Below are positions 9,107 through 20,100 of a DNA stretch of 64,000 bases, one piece after another; positions within the stretch are counted from its first letter, which is position 1; every line of letters starts with the position of its first letter. A program made the translations under genes and the position numbers. Source of the DNA: JAVBSN01 sp031556525 (GTDB lineage Bacteria > Bacillota > Clostridia > Lachnospirales > Lachnospiraceae); NCBI GenBank assembly GCA_031556525.1, contig JAVBSS010000006.1, positions 1-64,000 on the forward strand. The letters run 5' to 3'. The notes beneath the pieces were generated by a model. The model was given only the letters and a program-made list of their open reading frames with translations. It did no database searches and was not told the DNA's origin.

Positions 9107-9547
9107 CTAATATTGGTCGATGGGCTTACCAATTACCTTTCTCATTGTAATTCTTGTTCCATTATCCAATTGGGAATCAACTTTAAGTTCATCCATAAAT
9201 GCCTCCATAAATGCAAATCCCATACCTGATCTGTCCAGTTCAGGTTTTGTTGTATACATTGGTTCCATAGCTTTTCCTACATCTTCTATTCCTTTTCCTT
9301 CATCACTTATAGTGATTGTTACATCTTTATTTTCTATACCTATTTCTATTCTGATTTTTCCATCTTCATTATCATATCCATGTATTATTGAATTAGTTAC
9401 CGCCTCAGATACGGCTGTCTTAATATCCGATATTTCTTCTAATGTAGGATCTAACCTTGTAACAAATGCTGCTACTACCACTCTTGCAAAACTTTCATTT
9501 TTAGAAATACTATTAAATTCCACTACCATTTCATTGGTGTTATTCAT
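9107..9547 (-). CDS. spoIIAB: Anti-sigma-F factor / serine kinase SpoIIAB
   Basis: Binds and inactivates sigma-F and phosphorylates SpoIIAA on serine. The 146-residue GHKL-type ATPase shows the N box (EAVTNSIIHGY near 48) and the G1 box (ISDEGKGIEDV near 80) plus the G2-like SGMGFAFMEAFMD near 105. It lies between spoIIAA and sigF, with a GGAGG site before its ATG. Confidence 0.96.
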   Translation of the reverse strand: MNNTNEMVVEFNSISKNESFARVVVAAFVTRLDPTLEEISDIKTAVSEAVTNSIIHGYDNEDGKIRIEIGIENKDVTITISDEGKGIEDVGKAMEPMYTTKPELDRSGMGFAFMEAFMDELKVDSQLDNGTRITMRKVIGKPIDQY

Positions 9548-9565
9548 TGTAATGCCCCTCCTTAA

Positions 9566-9895
9566 TCACCATTCAATTTTTGATTTTAAATTCTCTTCCC
9601 TATTAACAAGTCTATACAATCCTGATAATTCAAATATTTTATTAACAGAATCATTTATACCGCATACATAAACCTTACCTCTAAGGTTTATTACTTGCTT
9701 ATATCTGCCCATAATTAATCCTATTCCTGAACTATCCATAAACTGTGTATCACTAAAATCAAAAATTACATACTTGACCATTTTATTCACAAAATATTGA
9801 TCTGTATTTTCCCTAATATCTGCTGCCGCGTGATGATCCAACTCTCTAGGAACTTTCACCACTAAATAATCCTCCTTCATCTTACACAAAGCCAT
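9566..9895 (-). CDS. spoIIAA: Anti-anti-sigma factor SpoIIAA
   Basis: STAS-domain protein that frees sigma-F by binding SpoIIAB when unphosphorylated. The 109-residue sequence carries the phosphorylation loop FMDSSGIG; Ser56 matches the regulated serine of the family. The ATG at 9895 has AGAGAGG upstream; a second in-frame Met (residue 6) lacks a site. First gene of the operon. A weak sigma-H-like promoter (AAGACTAAA then ATGAAT) can be read about 25-45 bases upstream of the coding start, which would fit the known control of this operon, but the match is imperfect. Confidence 0.96.
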   Translation of the reverse strand: MALCKMKEDYLVVKVPRELDHHAAADIRENTDQYFVNKMVKYVIFDFSDTQFMDSSGIGLIMGRYKQVINLRGKVYVCGINDSVNKIFELSGLYRLVNREENLKSKIEW

Positions 9896-9950
9896 TGCTA
9901 TACCTCTCTTCCATTTTTATTCATAATTATTTATATTTAGTCTTAAAAAG

Positions 9951-9986
9951 ACAAAAACAGGCCAGCCAGTTAAACTGACCAGCCTA
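9951..9986 (-). terminator. Terminator of the zinc-ribbon/TPR gene
   Basis: A GC-rich stem (AGGCTGGTCAGTT pairing with AACTGGCTGGCCT, imperfect) followed on the minus strand by GTTTTTG. It ends the folC-to-TPR transcript and separates it from the spoIIA promoter region. Confidence 0.8.
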
Positions 9987-10010
9987 AATCCAAGCTTTAT
10001 CTAAAGTAAT

Positions 10011-11450
10011 CTATTGTAAATACTGTGTTATACTATTGTGATATTCACTTTCCGGGAACTTCTCATTAAGTAATGTAAAATACTGTGAAGCTTCATCATG
10101 CATATTGTTTAGTTCATATGTCATTGCCAAATAATATAAGCCATCTTCACTTTCTTCATTTAACGCCACCGACTTCTTAAATGTTTCTAACGCACCTTCG
10201 TAATCTCCTGCATCATATAGCGCTTTACCATCAGTAAACAACTTGTTTGCCGCGTCTGTAAAGCAATTGTTTTTTATCTTATTATACATTTCTTTTGTTG
10301 TATCTGATGTAAATACTGATTCTGATATTCCTATAAGCTCAACTGCTGCTGATAGTTTATCTTCACTATTATAATAATTAGTAGCTGCTATTAATCTTTC
10401 ATATGCTTCTGCTGCTGATAAATCAGCTGGGGAGCTATCTAATTCTTTTGTTAACTTATCATTACTTTCTTCTAAAGATCCTATTTTGGACTCCAGATTA
10501 GTAATGGTGAGGTTCTTCTTTGCAATCTCATCTGTATAAACTAATTCTTCTTGTTTATAATCTGCCTTTATCTTATCTTCAACATTAGGCAAGAATAAGA
10601 AATATGTAGCAATTGCTCCTAAGAACAGACCCACTATCACATACACTAATGTATGCTTACTGAAATTCATCTCTTTATATTTTCCAACCTGTAACGGATT
10701 CTCATTATTATCTATCTGTCGAAGCTGTTCTTCTACAATCTCTCCTATAGTAAGTGGTTCCTCATCTTCGTCATCATATCCTTCTTCATTATCAACATTT
10801 AGCTTTGCCGCTTCCTCCCGAACTTTAATTATTTCTTCGGACGTAGCTTCCATTCCATACATATATTTAATTGCTAACGTGTTATTTTTATCTATTTTAA
10901 GAACTCTCTTAAGAGCCTTCTTGGCCTTATCATAGTTACCTGCATCTATATACAGCAACGCCAACAGTAAAAATCCTTTAACAAAGTGCGGATACGAACC
11001 TAATATTCTTTTAAGTTGTATCAATGCTATATCTTTGTTATTTTGAGCTGCATATACTAGCGTTTGATTAAATCTCTTTGCCAATTGATTAACTGAATCC
11101 AACTTAGCTGCACTAGATTGTATGCTCTTTAAATATAGTGATGCCCTATTTCTATTCTCATCGTAATGAGTACTTACTACCCATTGACTTAATGCCTCAA
11201 CAGTTTCACCCATCTCATAATAAATTAAACCAAGCAAATTTCTTGCTTCAGTATTCCTTTTATTATATTTAAGTGATAATTTTAATACATCTATAGCTCC
11301 TGTTAAGTCTCTAACACTCGCCCTATCCACCCCAACGTTATAATAATAATTAGACGTATTAAATGCTTTTTTCAAAAAATCTTGTTTTAGTCCACAACTG
11401 CTACAATAATCACTTATCAGTACAGGCGAACCACATATTACACAATTCAT
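10011..11450 (-). CDS. Zinc-ribbon, TPR-repeat membrane protein of unknown function
   Basis: A 479-residue protein I cannot name. It begins with a four-cysteine zinc ribbon (C3, C6, C16, C19), then helical TPR-type repeats to about residue 205, an acidic linker (DDEDEEPLT near 226), one transmembrane segment at about 266-288, a coiled coil at about 305-340, and a second set of TPR units to the end. The N-terminal repeats are probably cytoplasmic and the C-terminal ones outside. No enzyme motif is visible. It follows the 47-residue gene by 13 bases and closes the addB-addA-queF-folC run. A scaffold or assembly role is only a guess. Confidence 0.85.
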   Translation of the reverse strand: MNCVICGSPVLISDYCSSCGLKQDFLKKAFNTSNYYYNVGVDRASVRDLTGAIDVLKLSLKYNKRNTEARNLLGLIYYEMGETVEALSQWVVSTHYDENRNRASLYLKSIQSSAAKLDSVNQLAKRFNQTLVYAAQNNKDIALIQLKRILGSYPHFVKGFLLLALLYIDAGNYDKAKKALKRVLKIDKNNTLAIKYMYGMEATSEEIIKVREEAAKLNVDNEEGYDDEDEEPLTIGEIVEEQLRQIDNNENPLQVGKYKEMNFSKHTLVYVIVGLFLGAIATYFLFLPNVEDKIKADYKQEELVYTDEIAKKNLTITNLESKIGSLEESNDKLTKELDSSPADLSAAEAYERLIAATNYYNSEDKLSAAVELIGISESVFTSDTTKEMYNKIKNNCFTDAANKLFTDGKALYDAGDYEGALETFKKSVALNEESEDGLYYLAMTYELNNMHDEASQYFTLLNEKFPESEYHNSITQYLQ

Positions 11451-11463
11451 ATGTTCACCTTAC

Positions 11464-11607
11464 CTAACTATTTTTCTTAATCTCTTTCATCATTTCTTGC
11501 ATAACATCTGTCATATCTTTTAAGTCATTTTGATATATAGCTTCTTCTGCTTGATCCACTTCAAGTATGGGTTTAAATTTTTTTATTTCTTCATCAAAAT
11601 TAATCAT
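11464..11607 (-). CDS. Small acidic-basic helical protein, 47 residues
   Basis: A short gene with a strong AGGAGG site 6 bases before its ATG (11605-11607). The product begins MINFDEEIKKFKP and ends MMKEIKKNS; it is highly charged and predicted helical, without signal or cysteines. It sits between folC and the zinc-ribbon/TPR gene with short gaps (25 and 13 bases), so co-transcription is likely and it may be a partner of the TPR protein. I do not know its function; the ribosome site and spacing are the reasons to call it real. Confidence 0.7.
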   Translation of the reverse strand: MINFDEEIKKFKPILEVDQAEEAIYQNDLKDMTDVMQEMMKEIKKNS

Positions 11608-11632
11608 ATTTTCCTCCTAAGGTAATATACAT

Positions 11633-12922
11633 CTATATATCTATACAAATCTGCTCTTTTATATCTCCTATTAAATAAAGAGATCCTACACAAAATATTC
11701 TCTCACTATTTTTCTTCGAATCTATAATACATTTAAATTCTTCTCTGGAATTATCTATAATCTCTACCCTGCTGTCACAATATTCATCAAATATGTTAAG
11801 TATATCATAGGCAGCCGTTGTTCTATCTCCCTTTATTGATGTAACATATATTCTTGAAAAGACAAGTTTGTCACATAGGTATTTAATCATATCTACATAA
11901 TCCTTATCATTTGCTACAGCAAATATTAAAATAATATCCTTGTCATTATAACATTTTAACACTGTATCAGTAAATGCTTCTATGGCTTCTGTATTATGAG
12001 CTCCATCTACATATACATCTGTAAGTATCTCTTCCATTCTACCTTCCCAATAAGATTCAGATAAAATGTTGTTTATATTATCAGTGTCTAATCTCTTGTT
12101 TAATAAGATATTAACTGCAATTATAGCTAAAATACTATTTTCAATTTGATATATTGCAGTTTTTTTAATGCTTATATTGACATAACTATAATAACCACAA
12201 TCAAAAGAAAAATCAATTGTTTTATCCCCTATTTTATCAATTATATAATTACTATTATCGACAGCATAAACCTTACTATCTAACGAACTAGCAACGCCTT
12301 CTATTATTCGAGATGATTCCCTATCTCTTTTAAAGTATATTATGGGCACTAAGGATTTAATAATTCCTGCCTTCTCCTTCGCTATCTCTTCTATGGTATT
12401 TCCAAGATATTGCATATGATCGTATCCTACAGATGTTATTATGGTTACTTCAGGTTCTACAATATTGGTAGCATCTAATCTTCCACCCATACCCGTTTCA
12501 TAAATAACATAGTCTACCTGTCTTCTCTCAAACCATACTGCTCCTATAGCAAATACATATTCAAAAAATGAAGGGTGTGGATATCCTGCTTCTTGTAATT
12601 CCTTAACTGATTTTTCTACTTTACAAAAACATTCAACAAATTCTTCATCGTTAATAAGTTGTTTATTAATTCTAAATCTCTCATTAATTTTAACTAAATG
12701 GGGTGAGGAAAACATACCTACCTTATATCCATTCCCAATTAGCAAGTCTGATATAAACATAGATGTTGAACCTTTGCCATTAGTTCCTGCTACATGAATA
12801 CATTTAATCTTTAAATGAGGATTTCCTAGATGATCTAATAAAATCTTCAAGTTATCTGTACCAATTTTCTTAGCGAATTTAGGTATAGATAATATATATT
12901 CAACTACTTCTTCATAATTCAT
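11633..12922 (-). CDS. folC: Folylpolyglutamate synthase / dihydrofolate synthase
   Basis: Adds glutamate to (dihydro)folates, an ATP-dependent Mur-ligase-family reaction. The 429-residue protein shows the P-loop AGTNGKGSTS near residue 45 and the family pattern YETGMGGRLDATN near 141. Start chosen at the ATG at 12920-12922, which has AGAGGAAG upstream; a frame extending to 12940 lacks a site. It follows queF by 21 bases, so folate and queuosine steps share a transcript here. Confidence 0.93.
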   Translation of the reverse strand: MNYEEVVEYILSIPKFAKKIGTDNLKILLDHLGNPHLKIKCIHVAGTNGKGSTSMFISDLLIGNGYKVGMFSSPHLVKINERFRINKQLINDEEFVECFCKVEKSVKELQEAGYPHPSFFEYVFAIGAVWFERRQVDYVIYETGMGGRLDATNIVEPEVTIITSVGYDHMQYLGNTIEEIAKEKAGIIKSLVPIIYFKRDRESSRIIEGVASSLDSKVYAVDNSNYIIDKIGDKTIDFSFDCGYYSYVNISIKKTAIYQIENSILAIIAVNILLNKRLDTDNINNILSESYWEGRMEEILTDVYVDGAHNTEAIEAFTDTVLKCYNDKDIILIFAVANDKDYVDMIKYLCDKLVFSRIYVTSIKGDRTTAAYDILNIFDEYCDSRVEIIDNSREEFKCIIDSKKNSERIFCVGSLYLIGDIKEQICIDI

Positions 12923-12943
12923 ATTGCTTCCTCTATACAATAA

Positions 12944-13441
12944 TTATCTATTATCAATTTTTTCAGGATACATATCATGGTTAGCCATTCTGTTAAATGC
13001 TACATCTTCCCACTTAGTTCCCTGTTTTCCATAATTACAATATGGATCAATTGATAATCCTCCTCTTGGAGTAAATTTGCCCCAAACTTCTATATATTTA
13101 GGGTCCATCAATTTAATTAAATCTTTCATAATAATATTTACACAGTCCTCATGAAAATCTCCATGATTTCTAAAACTAAATAAATATAACTTTAGGGACT
13201 TACTCTCCACCATCTTTACATCTGGTACATAAGATATATATATTGTAGCAAAATCAGGTTGTCCAGTCATAGGACAAAGACTTGTAAACTCCGGGCAATT
13301 AAATTTAACAAAGTAATCATTGTCTGGGTGCTTATTTATAAAACTTTCTAATATTTCTGGAGCATAGTCCATCGGGTACTTTGTTCCTTGATTTCCTAAC
13401 AAAGATACACCCTGTAGTTCTTCTGAATTTCTTCCGCTCAT
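12944..13441 (-). CDS. queF: preQ0 reductase QueF (type I)
   Basis: NADPH-dependent 7-cyano-7-deazaguanine reductase, the step giving preQ1 for queuosine tRNA modification. The 165-residue length marks the short type I form. The catalytic cysteine is in FTSLCPMTGQPDFATI (Cys near residue 56), and the FRNHGDFHEDCVN and TPRGGLSIDPYCNYG motifs bind substrate and cofactor. No preQ1 riboswitch is visible upstream; the gene follows addA by 23 bases. Confidence 0.96.
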   Translation of the reverse strand: MSGRNSEELQGVSLLGNQGTKYPMDYAPEILESFINKHPDNDYFVKFNCPEFTSLCPMTGQPDFATIYISYVPDVKMVESKSLKLYLFSFRNHGDFHEDCVNIIMKDLIKLMDPKYIEVWGKFTPRGGLSIDPYCNYGKQGTKWEDVAFNRMANHDMYPEKIDNR

Positions 13442-13464
13442 ATATAGTTCCTCCTATTTATAAC

Positions 13465-16400
13465 TTATATTAGAATAGCTTCTTCTAACATAAATGAATA
13501 TATGTATTTTTCTGTAACCTTTAATCCTGTTAATTGCTCTAGTATCTTAGCATAATAGTCTAGTTGACTTCTATACTTTTTTATTAATTCTTCCTTACCT
13601 TTTTTACCATATGCCTTGTCACTCTTATAATCAACAATAATTATTTTATTATCCTCGATAAAATATGCATCAACAATACCTTGTATTATAACAGTATCGC
13701 TGCTTTTCCCAAATCCATATACATATTCCATAGGTAAGCCTGCTACAAATTGTTTTTCTTTATATAACTTACCGACCTTTTCTGCCTCTGTCATTCTTTT
13801 ACCAAGATTACTATTAATCATATTGCATATAGCTTCACTAGATATCTTCTCTACTAACTCTTGGTCAATATATCCCTTTGAAGACATTCCGTCAATAGCA
13901 TCATCAACTTGTTCCTTATTAGCAATGCTTTGAAATTCAATTAATTCCATAACCTTATGTATTGCTGTACCAATAGTTGTTGGTGCAATTTCTGGTTCCT
14001 TAATAAATCTTGGATACTTGATTTCTCTTTCCTCTGTAAGGTTATCCATTGTGTAATCACCATCTACTACTTGACTAATCTTTTTAAGTTCTGTAACTGA
14101 CACTTTTCCTTTTACTCTTGTTACTTGTTCATTAGGATATATCCAATTAATCTTATTTAATAGGGCTTGATAATCTTCATTATCCAACTCAGCATTAAGC
14201 AGTTCATCTACAACTGATGCTAACTCTATTCCTTCTACCTGATTATATAAATTAATCTCCTCTAAACTTTCACCATTAAATAAGCTTATAGAAAAACTAG
14301 TATCATTAGCCTTTAATTCATTATTAAGTTCATATCCACAATCTATTACACCGTCTCCCTTTTTATCTGGTACTGCTTCAATAGAATTTGCAAATTCATT
14401 AAAATCTTTATTTCTTATTAGCGACTTTATAATCCACTCCAAATAACCCTTGCTATTTATTACATCACTATAAGATAGTCTCACTAAATTATTTTTCTCA
14501 ACATCTATATATGATCTTATATATGAGACCACATTCTTAGCACAACCAGTAAGTATTAATTTCTCTTCTGCCCTAGTCATAGCCACATATAATATTCTTA
14601 AAGCTTCCGCTATGTTCTCTAACTTTATACTTTGAGAAATCACTTTTCTAAAAAATGTATCACTTTTTCTCATTTCATCAACATTTACTAACTTTGGCGC
14701 TAGGAAATAATCTGAATGAATAATAATATTTTCCCTTGTTTCTGAATTATTAAACTGCTTTCCTAGACCACTTACAAATACAATAGGAAATTCTAGTCCC
14801 TTGCTCTTATGCATACTCATAATTCTAACAATATTATCTTGTTCACCCACTACATTTACTTCACCAAAATCCAAATCATATTTTTTAAGTTTATCTATAT
14901 ATCTTAGAAAATTAAACAATCCCTTGTAACTTGTTTGCTCATAAGAATTTGCCTTTTCAAGTAGTAGCATAAGATTAGATTGTCGTTTCTTTCCACTAGG
15001 CATCATTCCAACATATTCATAATATCCAGTTCGTTCAAAAAACCTACATAACATATCATTAATAGACATATGTTTTCTATAGTGCTTAAAGTCTGTTAAT
15101 AAGGATATTACTATCCTTAATTTTTCAACAACAGCCTGATTATCACCATTTTCCGCATACTCAACGACAGCTCTATATAGGCTTCTATCTTTTCTATATC
15201 TTTTCTGTCTAATCTTAATAATAGCTAATTCTTCTTCTGAAAGTTTTCCTATATATGACCTTAATACAGATGCTAATTCTATATCAAGATATGCATTATC
15301 TACTATAGACAAAAAGCACAATACCGTATTTACTTCAACTGTATCAAAATACCCACTATCTATAAATGTATGAGCTAATATTCCCTCATCAGATAACACT
15401 TTTATAAATGTATTAGACATAGATTTAGGACTTCTTAATAAGATAACAATATCTCTGTATTCTGCATTTCGGTATTTATCTAGTTCACTATCCCATACTA
15501 ATGTTGGTCTATCACCTATATTACCTGTTAACTGCTGTATTCTCATAGCAATAGATTTCGCTTCTAATTCTATATCATCTAACTTACTATCACTATCTGT
15601 ATCAATAATCATTAATTCTGTATCTGTAGATATATTTTCTTCTGTATCATCAAATTCTCTACTTGGTACCAAAGCAATTTCTGCATTATAATCTATGCCT
15701 CCTATACTTTCATCCATAATTTGATAAAAAATATAGTTAATAGCTTCTAACACAACCCCCCTACTTCTAAAATTGTTTTTAAGTTCTATTTTTATAGAGT
15801 CTCCAGTATCACCATATGAATTATATTTATCTAAAAACAAATCAGGTCTAGCCATTCTAAACCTATATATACTTTGTTTCACATCTCCAACCATAAACAT
15901 ATTATTGATTCCTCTATTAATTCTCGAAACACTTAATAATATATTCTCTTGAAGATAGTTACTATCTTGATATTCATCAATAAATATTTCTACAAAATCT
16001 TCACTTAACTTTATTCCTGTTTTTGATGGAACTATTTTATTTTCCTCATTATAGCCATCACACAATATATTTAATGCCATATGTTCAACATCAGAAAAAT
16101 CCATTATTCCTTTGTCCATCTTTGCCTTAGCAAACATACTTCTAAACTCAAGTGTTAAATCTATAATCTCTTCAACACTTTCTTTAACACCAGAAAATTC
16201 TTCAATAACTTCCCCAATAGACTTATTGAAATAATTTATATTCTTATAAGTGTTTTTATACTTGTCTCTATTATCTTTAAATTCACTCACTAAATCCTTA
16301 TCAATATCCACATCCCTACATTGGGCTAATCTTGGAAATTTTATATTAAATGCATCCACTAATTGAGAATACGTCTTTGCTGATTGCATATCTTGAAATA

Positions 16401-17163
16401 ATTTCATATCTTCAAGAGCAGTTTTTTTATACATGTGCGGCCCTAAAGGTTTATCACATATTTCCATGCAATAATTAACAGTTGACATAACATCTTCAAG
16501 ATTTCTTTGTATGTATTCATATAGTTTTTTAAACCAAAGCATATCACACAACTCTTCTTCAGTATTTATATTAATTGCTTCTATCGCATTGTTTAGCCAT
16601 TGTTCTGGGTATGGATATGATGATGATACCCTATATATATTCTCGATAATATCTTCTATCTTCTCATCTGATTTATCGCCCGAAAAACCGTCTACAAATC
16701 TAATAAATTCTTCTCTACCCTCTACATATTTCTTTTCCAACAGTTTGTCCATGACATCAGCCTTTAATAAATCAATCTCTCCACCATCAGCAATTCTTAT
16801 ATTAGGGTCTATGCCAATAATATTAAAATTCTCCTTAACTACCTTAAGGCAAAAGCTATCTATAGTCATTATATTAGCCCTATTTAGCAAAGAAATCTGT
16901 TTTATTAAGTGTTCATTTTCTGGTTGAACCTCTAGCTTCTCCTCCAATGCCTTGCTAATCTTCTCTCGCATCTGTGATGCCGCAGCATTCGTAAATGTAA
17001 CTACAAGTAATCTATCTACATCAACAGGGTTGCTCTCATCCATTATCATTCTAATTATTCGCTCAACAAGTACAGCTGTCTTACCTGAACCTGCGGCGGC
17101 AGCTACTAATAAATTTGAACCTCTTGAATTAATTATTTTCTGTTGAGCATCTGTCCACTTCAT
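13465..17163 (-). CDS. addA: ATP-dependent helicase/nuclease AddA
   Basis: Subunit A of the AddAB double-strand break repair enzyme, a UvrD-like 3'-5' helicase fused to a RecB-family nuclease. The 1232-residue protein has Walker A (AAAAGSGKTAVLVERI near 22), helicase motif II (IFIDEYQDSNY near 390), helicase motif VI (LYVAMTRAEEKL near 865) and the nuclease core (IIIVDYKSDKA near 1180). It starts 3 bases after the addB stop, so the two subunits are translationally linked. Confidence 0.97.
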   Translation of the reverse strand: MKWTDAQQKIINSRGSNLLVAAAAGSGKTAVLVERIIRMIMDESNPVDVDRLLVVTFTNAAASQMREKISKALEEKLEVQPENEHLIKQISLLNRANIMTIDSFCLKVVKENFNIIGIDPNIRIADGGEIDLLKADVMDKLLEKKYVEGREEFIRFVDGFSGDKSDEKIEDIIENIYRVSSSYPYPEQWLNNAIEAININTEEELCDMLWFKKLYEYIQRNLEDVMSTVNYCMEICDKPLGPHMYKKTALEDMKLFQDMQSAKTYSQLVDAFNIKFPRLAQCRDVDIDKDLVSEFKDNRDKYKNTYKNINYFNKSIGEVIEEFSGVKESVEEIIDLTLEFRSMFAKAKMDKGIMDFSDVEHMALNILCDGYNEENKIVPSKTGIKLSEDFVEIFIDEYQDSNYLQENILLSVSRINRGINNMFMVGDVKQSIYRFRMARPDLFLDKYNSYGDTGDSIKIELKNNFRSRGVVLEAINYIFYQIMDESIGGIDYNAEIALVPSREFDDTEENISTDTELMIIDTDSDSKLDDIELEAKSIAMRIQQLTGNIGDRPTLVWDSELDKYRNAEYRDIVILLRSPKSMSNTFIKVLSDEGILAHTFIDSGYFDTVEVNTVLCFLSIVDNAYLDIELASVLRSYIGKLSEEELAIIKIRQKRYRKDRSLYRAVVEYAENGDNQAVVEKLRIVISLLTDFKHYRKHMSINDMLCRFFERTGYYEYVGMMPSGKKRQSNLMLLLEKANSYEQTSYKGLFNFLRYIDKLKKYDLDFGEVNVVGEQDNIVRIMSMHKSKGLEFPIVFVSGLGKQFNNSETRENIIIHSDYFLAPKLVNVDEMRKSDTFFRKVISQSIKLENIAEALRILYVAMTRAEEKLILTGCAKNVVSYIRSYIDVEKNNLVRLSYSDVINSKGYLEWIIKSLIRNKDFNEFANSIEAVPDKKGDGVIDCGYELNNELKANDTSFSISLFNGESLEEINLYNQVEGIELASVVDELLNAELDNEDYQALLNKINWIYPNEQVTRVKGKVSVTELKKISQVVDGDYTMDNLTEEREIKYPRFIKEPEIAPTTIGTAIHKVMELIEFQSIANKEQVDDAIDGMSSKGYIDQELVEKISSEAICNMINSNLGKRMTEAEKVGKLYKEKQFVAGLPMEYVYGFGKSSDTVIIQGIVDAYFIEDNKIIIVDYKSDKAYGKKGKEELIKKYRSQLDYYAKILEQLTGLKVTEKYIYSFMLEEAILI

Positions 17164-17166
17164 AAA

Positions 17167-20100
17167 TTACTCCTTATCAATCTCACTCCATATTTGCTCA
17201 CTATTTTCTTTTTCTATATACCTATAGTTGCTTATATTATTACAATCAAATCTACACATAGAATTATATGGGCAGTATTTACATGGTGTATATCCATTAT
17301 TATATACAGGAGATATATCAACATTTCCTTCTGTTATGCTATTACCATATTCTTTCAACTTCTTATCTGCGTATTTTCCTAATTTCAAAAATTGTTCACT
17401 TGAAATCATAAAATCCGTCTTTTTAATCACATTTTCCTTATCAACAGATAGCGGTAACACTGTAGTTTTCGTAGAATCGAATATATCAATAACATATGAA
17501 TCTTCATTAACTAACCCTTTAAGTTTTAGATTTTTCTCAATTTTTGCCTCAGCACTTTCCCTGTCATCTGCATCCACAATGTTATTGCTCATTCCATAAT
17601 AGAACATTCCTGTTGGAATTATTTCTTTATTTGGATATTGTTCTTTTACTAATTCCAATACAATTTTCATATATATAGGAAGCTGCAACTGTAGACCATT
17701 ATAAAAATCATTAACATCAAAATCCTTTTTGCTAGATTTATAATCCACAATACTTACATATACCTTATCATCTTTCTCACAAATATCCACCCTATCAATA
17801 ACACCATTAATTTGCAATATGCTATCATTATCCAATTTAATATTTGCATTATTATTTCCTAAATGCCCATCAAACTTTTTCTCAAAGTACATAGGTTGCA
17901 TACTTCCAGAATTAATTTGCTTTTGTAATGTTTTAATACTTCTTCTAGATATCCCCCTCATTTTTCTAACCAAATATTTATTTCTAGTTGTATCTTCAAA
18001 CACATTACTTTCTTCATCTGCAATAGCTTCATCTAGAAATCTATCTGCCAAACTATCTCTTTGCTCATCAGATAGTTCTTTCCAACTAATATCTCCATTG
18101 TCATTAACATAGCTAAACATTCTTTCCATAGCTCCATGTAATACAATTCCTATATTAGAATTATTTATTTGATATATTTCTCTTTCTTTTAATTCCAAAC
18201 CATATCTAAGATAAAATGAATAAGGACAATTCGCATAGCTCTCTATCTTAGATATAGATCCTTGAACATTCTCTCCATACAATTGCTTGGCAACATTAAT
18301 TGATAAGCCCTTTGTCCTATACGTATAATTAACACCCTCTAATATTGCATCTATTCCTACTGTATTTTCACTGTTAATACTTGCTTCATATACATCTCTA
18401 AGATTATCTACCTTTTGATTATTAATACCCTCTAATATCAGTATATTTCCTTCAGCTATAGAATTAACTTCCTCTTTACTCAATTCCAGTCTATCATCAA
18501 TAACCAATTGTGGAAACATATTACTAATTCTATTTATTATATAGGATGGCTTAAGCGAAGTTCCTGAAGCATCTACCTCTGCATAGGATATATATATTCT
18601 TTCTTCTGCCTTAGTTAAGTTTAGATATAGATAAAACTGCTCCGTAAATGAGTTTTGTCTATTTGTAGGCGCTAATTTTAACCCGCATCCTTCTAATGCT
18701 TCCTTGTCCGAATCATTAAATACGCCTGTATCACTACCTTTTTTAGGAATTATTCCATCATTTACTTGTACAAAAAATAATACCTTTATATGATTAAGCC
18801 TTGTTCTCTCTATATCGCCAATAATTACCCTATCTGTACTCGGTGGAATTATTCCTAAATCTATTGAATCTAATCCTTCTTCTATAAGTTGCAAATATTC
18901 TTCATCACTAACTATAGTATCTCCTAGTATTTCAACTATTTTATCTAGAACATCTATAATCTTATCATATACTTGTTTGTATATCTTACTTTCATTTATT
19001 TTATCACATTTTTCTAACTCAATAGCCTCATTTTCTAACTTATTATAAATATCTATACTGATTATAAAGTCAAATAAAAGCTTGGAATATTCTAAAACAG
19101 TTATTTTTTTAATATCTTGATTAACTAATAGTTTTACTTCATCTAAAAATACATTTTTTATGTTATCAATATCCTTATCTCGCCATTCCTTGTTATACAT
19201 ATTTATTCCACGTACTCCATATTTAAGCACATAATTTTCCATAATCTCAATATCATTATCATCTATATTAGAAATTCCTGTTTTTAAGTATCTAAAAACG
19301 CTCTCATAAGAGAAATCATCAATACTTATTCTAAATAAAGCCTTAATCGCTTCTATTGCTGGATTATTATTAATACTAATATTTGTATCTATAAAGTAAG
19401 GAATATTAAATTTAGGGAATATTTCATTATATATATGTTCTATATCCTCTAAATTACCCGAAACTACTGCAATATCATTATACGAATACCCTTCATTCAT
19501 AACCATATTCTTTATATTCCTTGCCACATAGTAGGTTTCTTGACGCACATCCCTACTAACCTTAACATTAATGTTTTCTACTTCCTTTTCATACTTATCA
19601 TAAGGATATCTAAAAATATTTCTCTCTAAATGAGACAATTCTTCTCCTATAGGAAATCTTCCAATCTCCTTATTATCACATATAACAGGCATAGATATTT
19701 CTATATTGCTACGTTTTCCAATTTCATTAATGTTATCTATAGTATCAGTGCTCAAATAAAATAAATCATGCGGCAATAATTTACCTTTTTTATAATGATT
19801 TTCAGAAATAGTTATTGTAAAACGCAGTTCCTTAGCAATCTTCCCCAATCTCTCAATTAATTTATATTGTATTGGCGTAAATCCTGTAAATCCATCAAAA
19901 CATATAATACTATCCCTTAATATGTTAGATGTCGGCGCAACATCCCCCAATATATCCATAACTTCTTCCGAAACTATATATTCATTAGCTATATATTCCT
20001 TAAAATTACTGTACAATATATATATATCTTGAAGTTTCCAAGATAACAATTCGTCTTCCCCAATATCTTTTACTAAATTTTCAATATTTTCTACATCAAT

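Noticed and set aside
9120..9671. Plus-strand 183-codon open frame opposite spoIIAB/spoIIAA
   Set aside because: It is antisense to clearly real sporulation genes, is Ser/Ile/Leu-rich as antisense frames in AT-rich DNA often are, and has no ribosome site.
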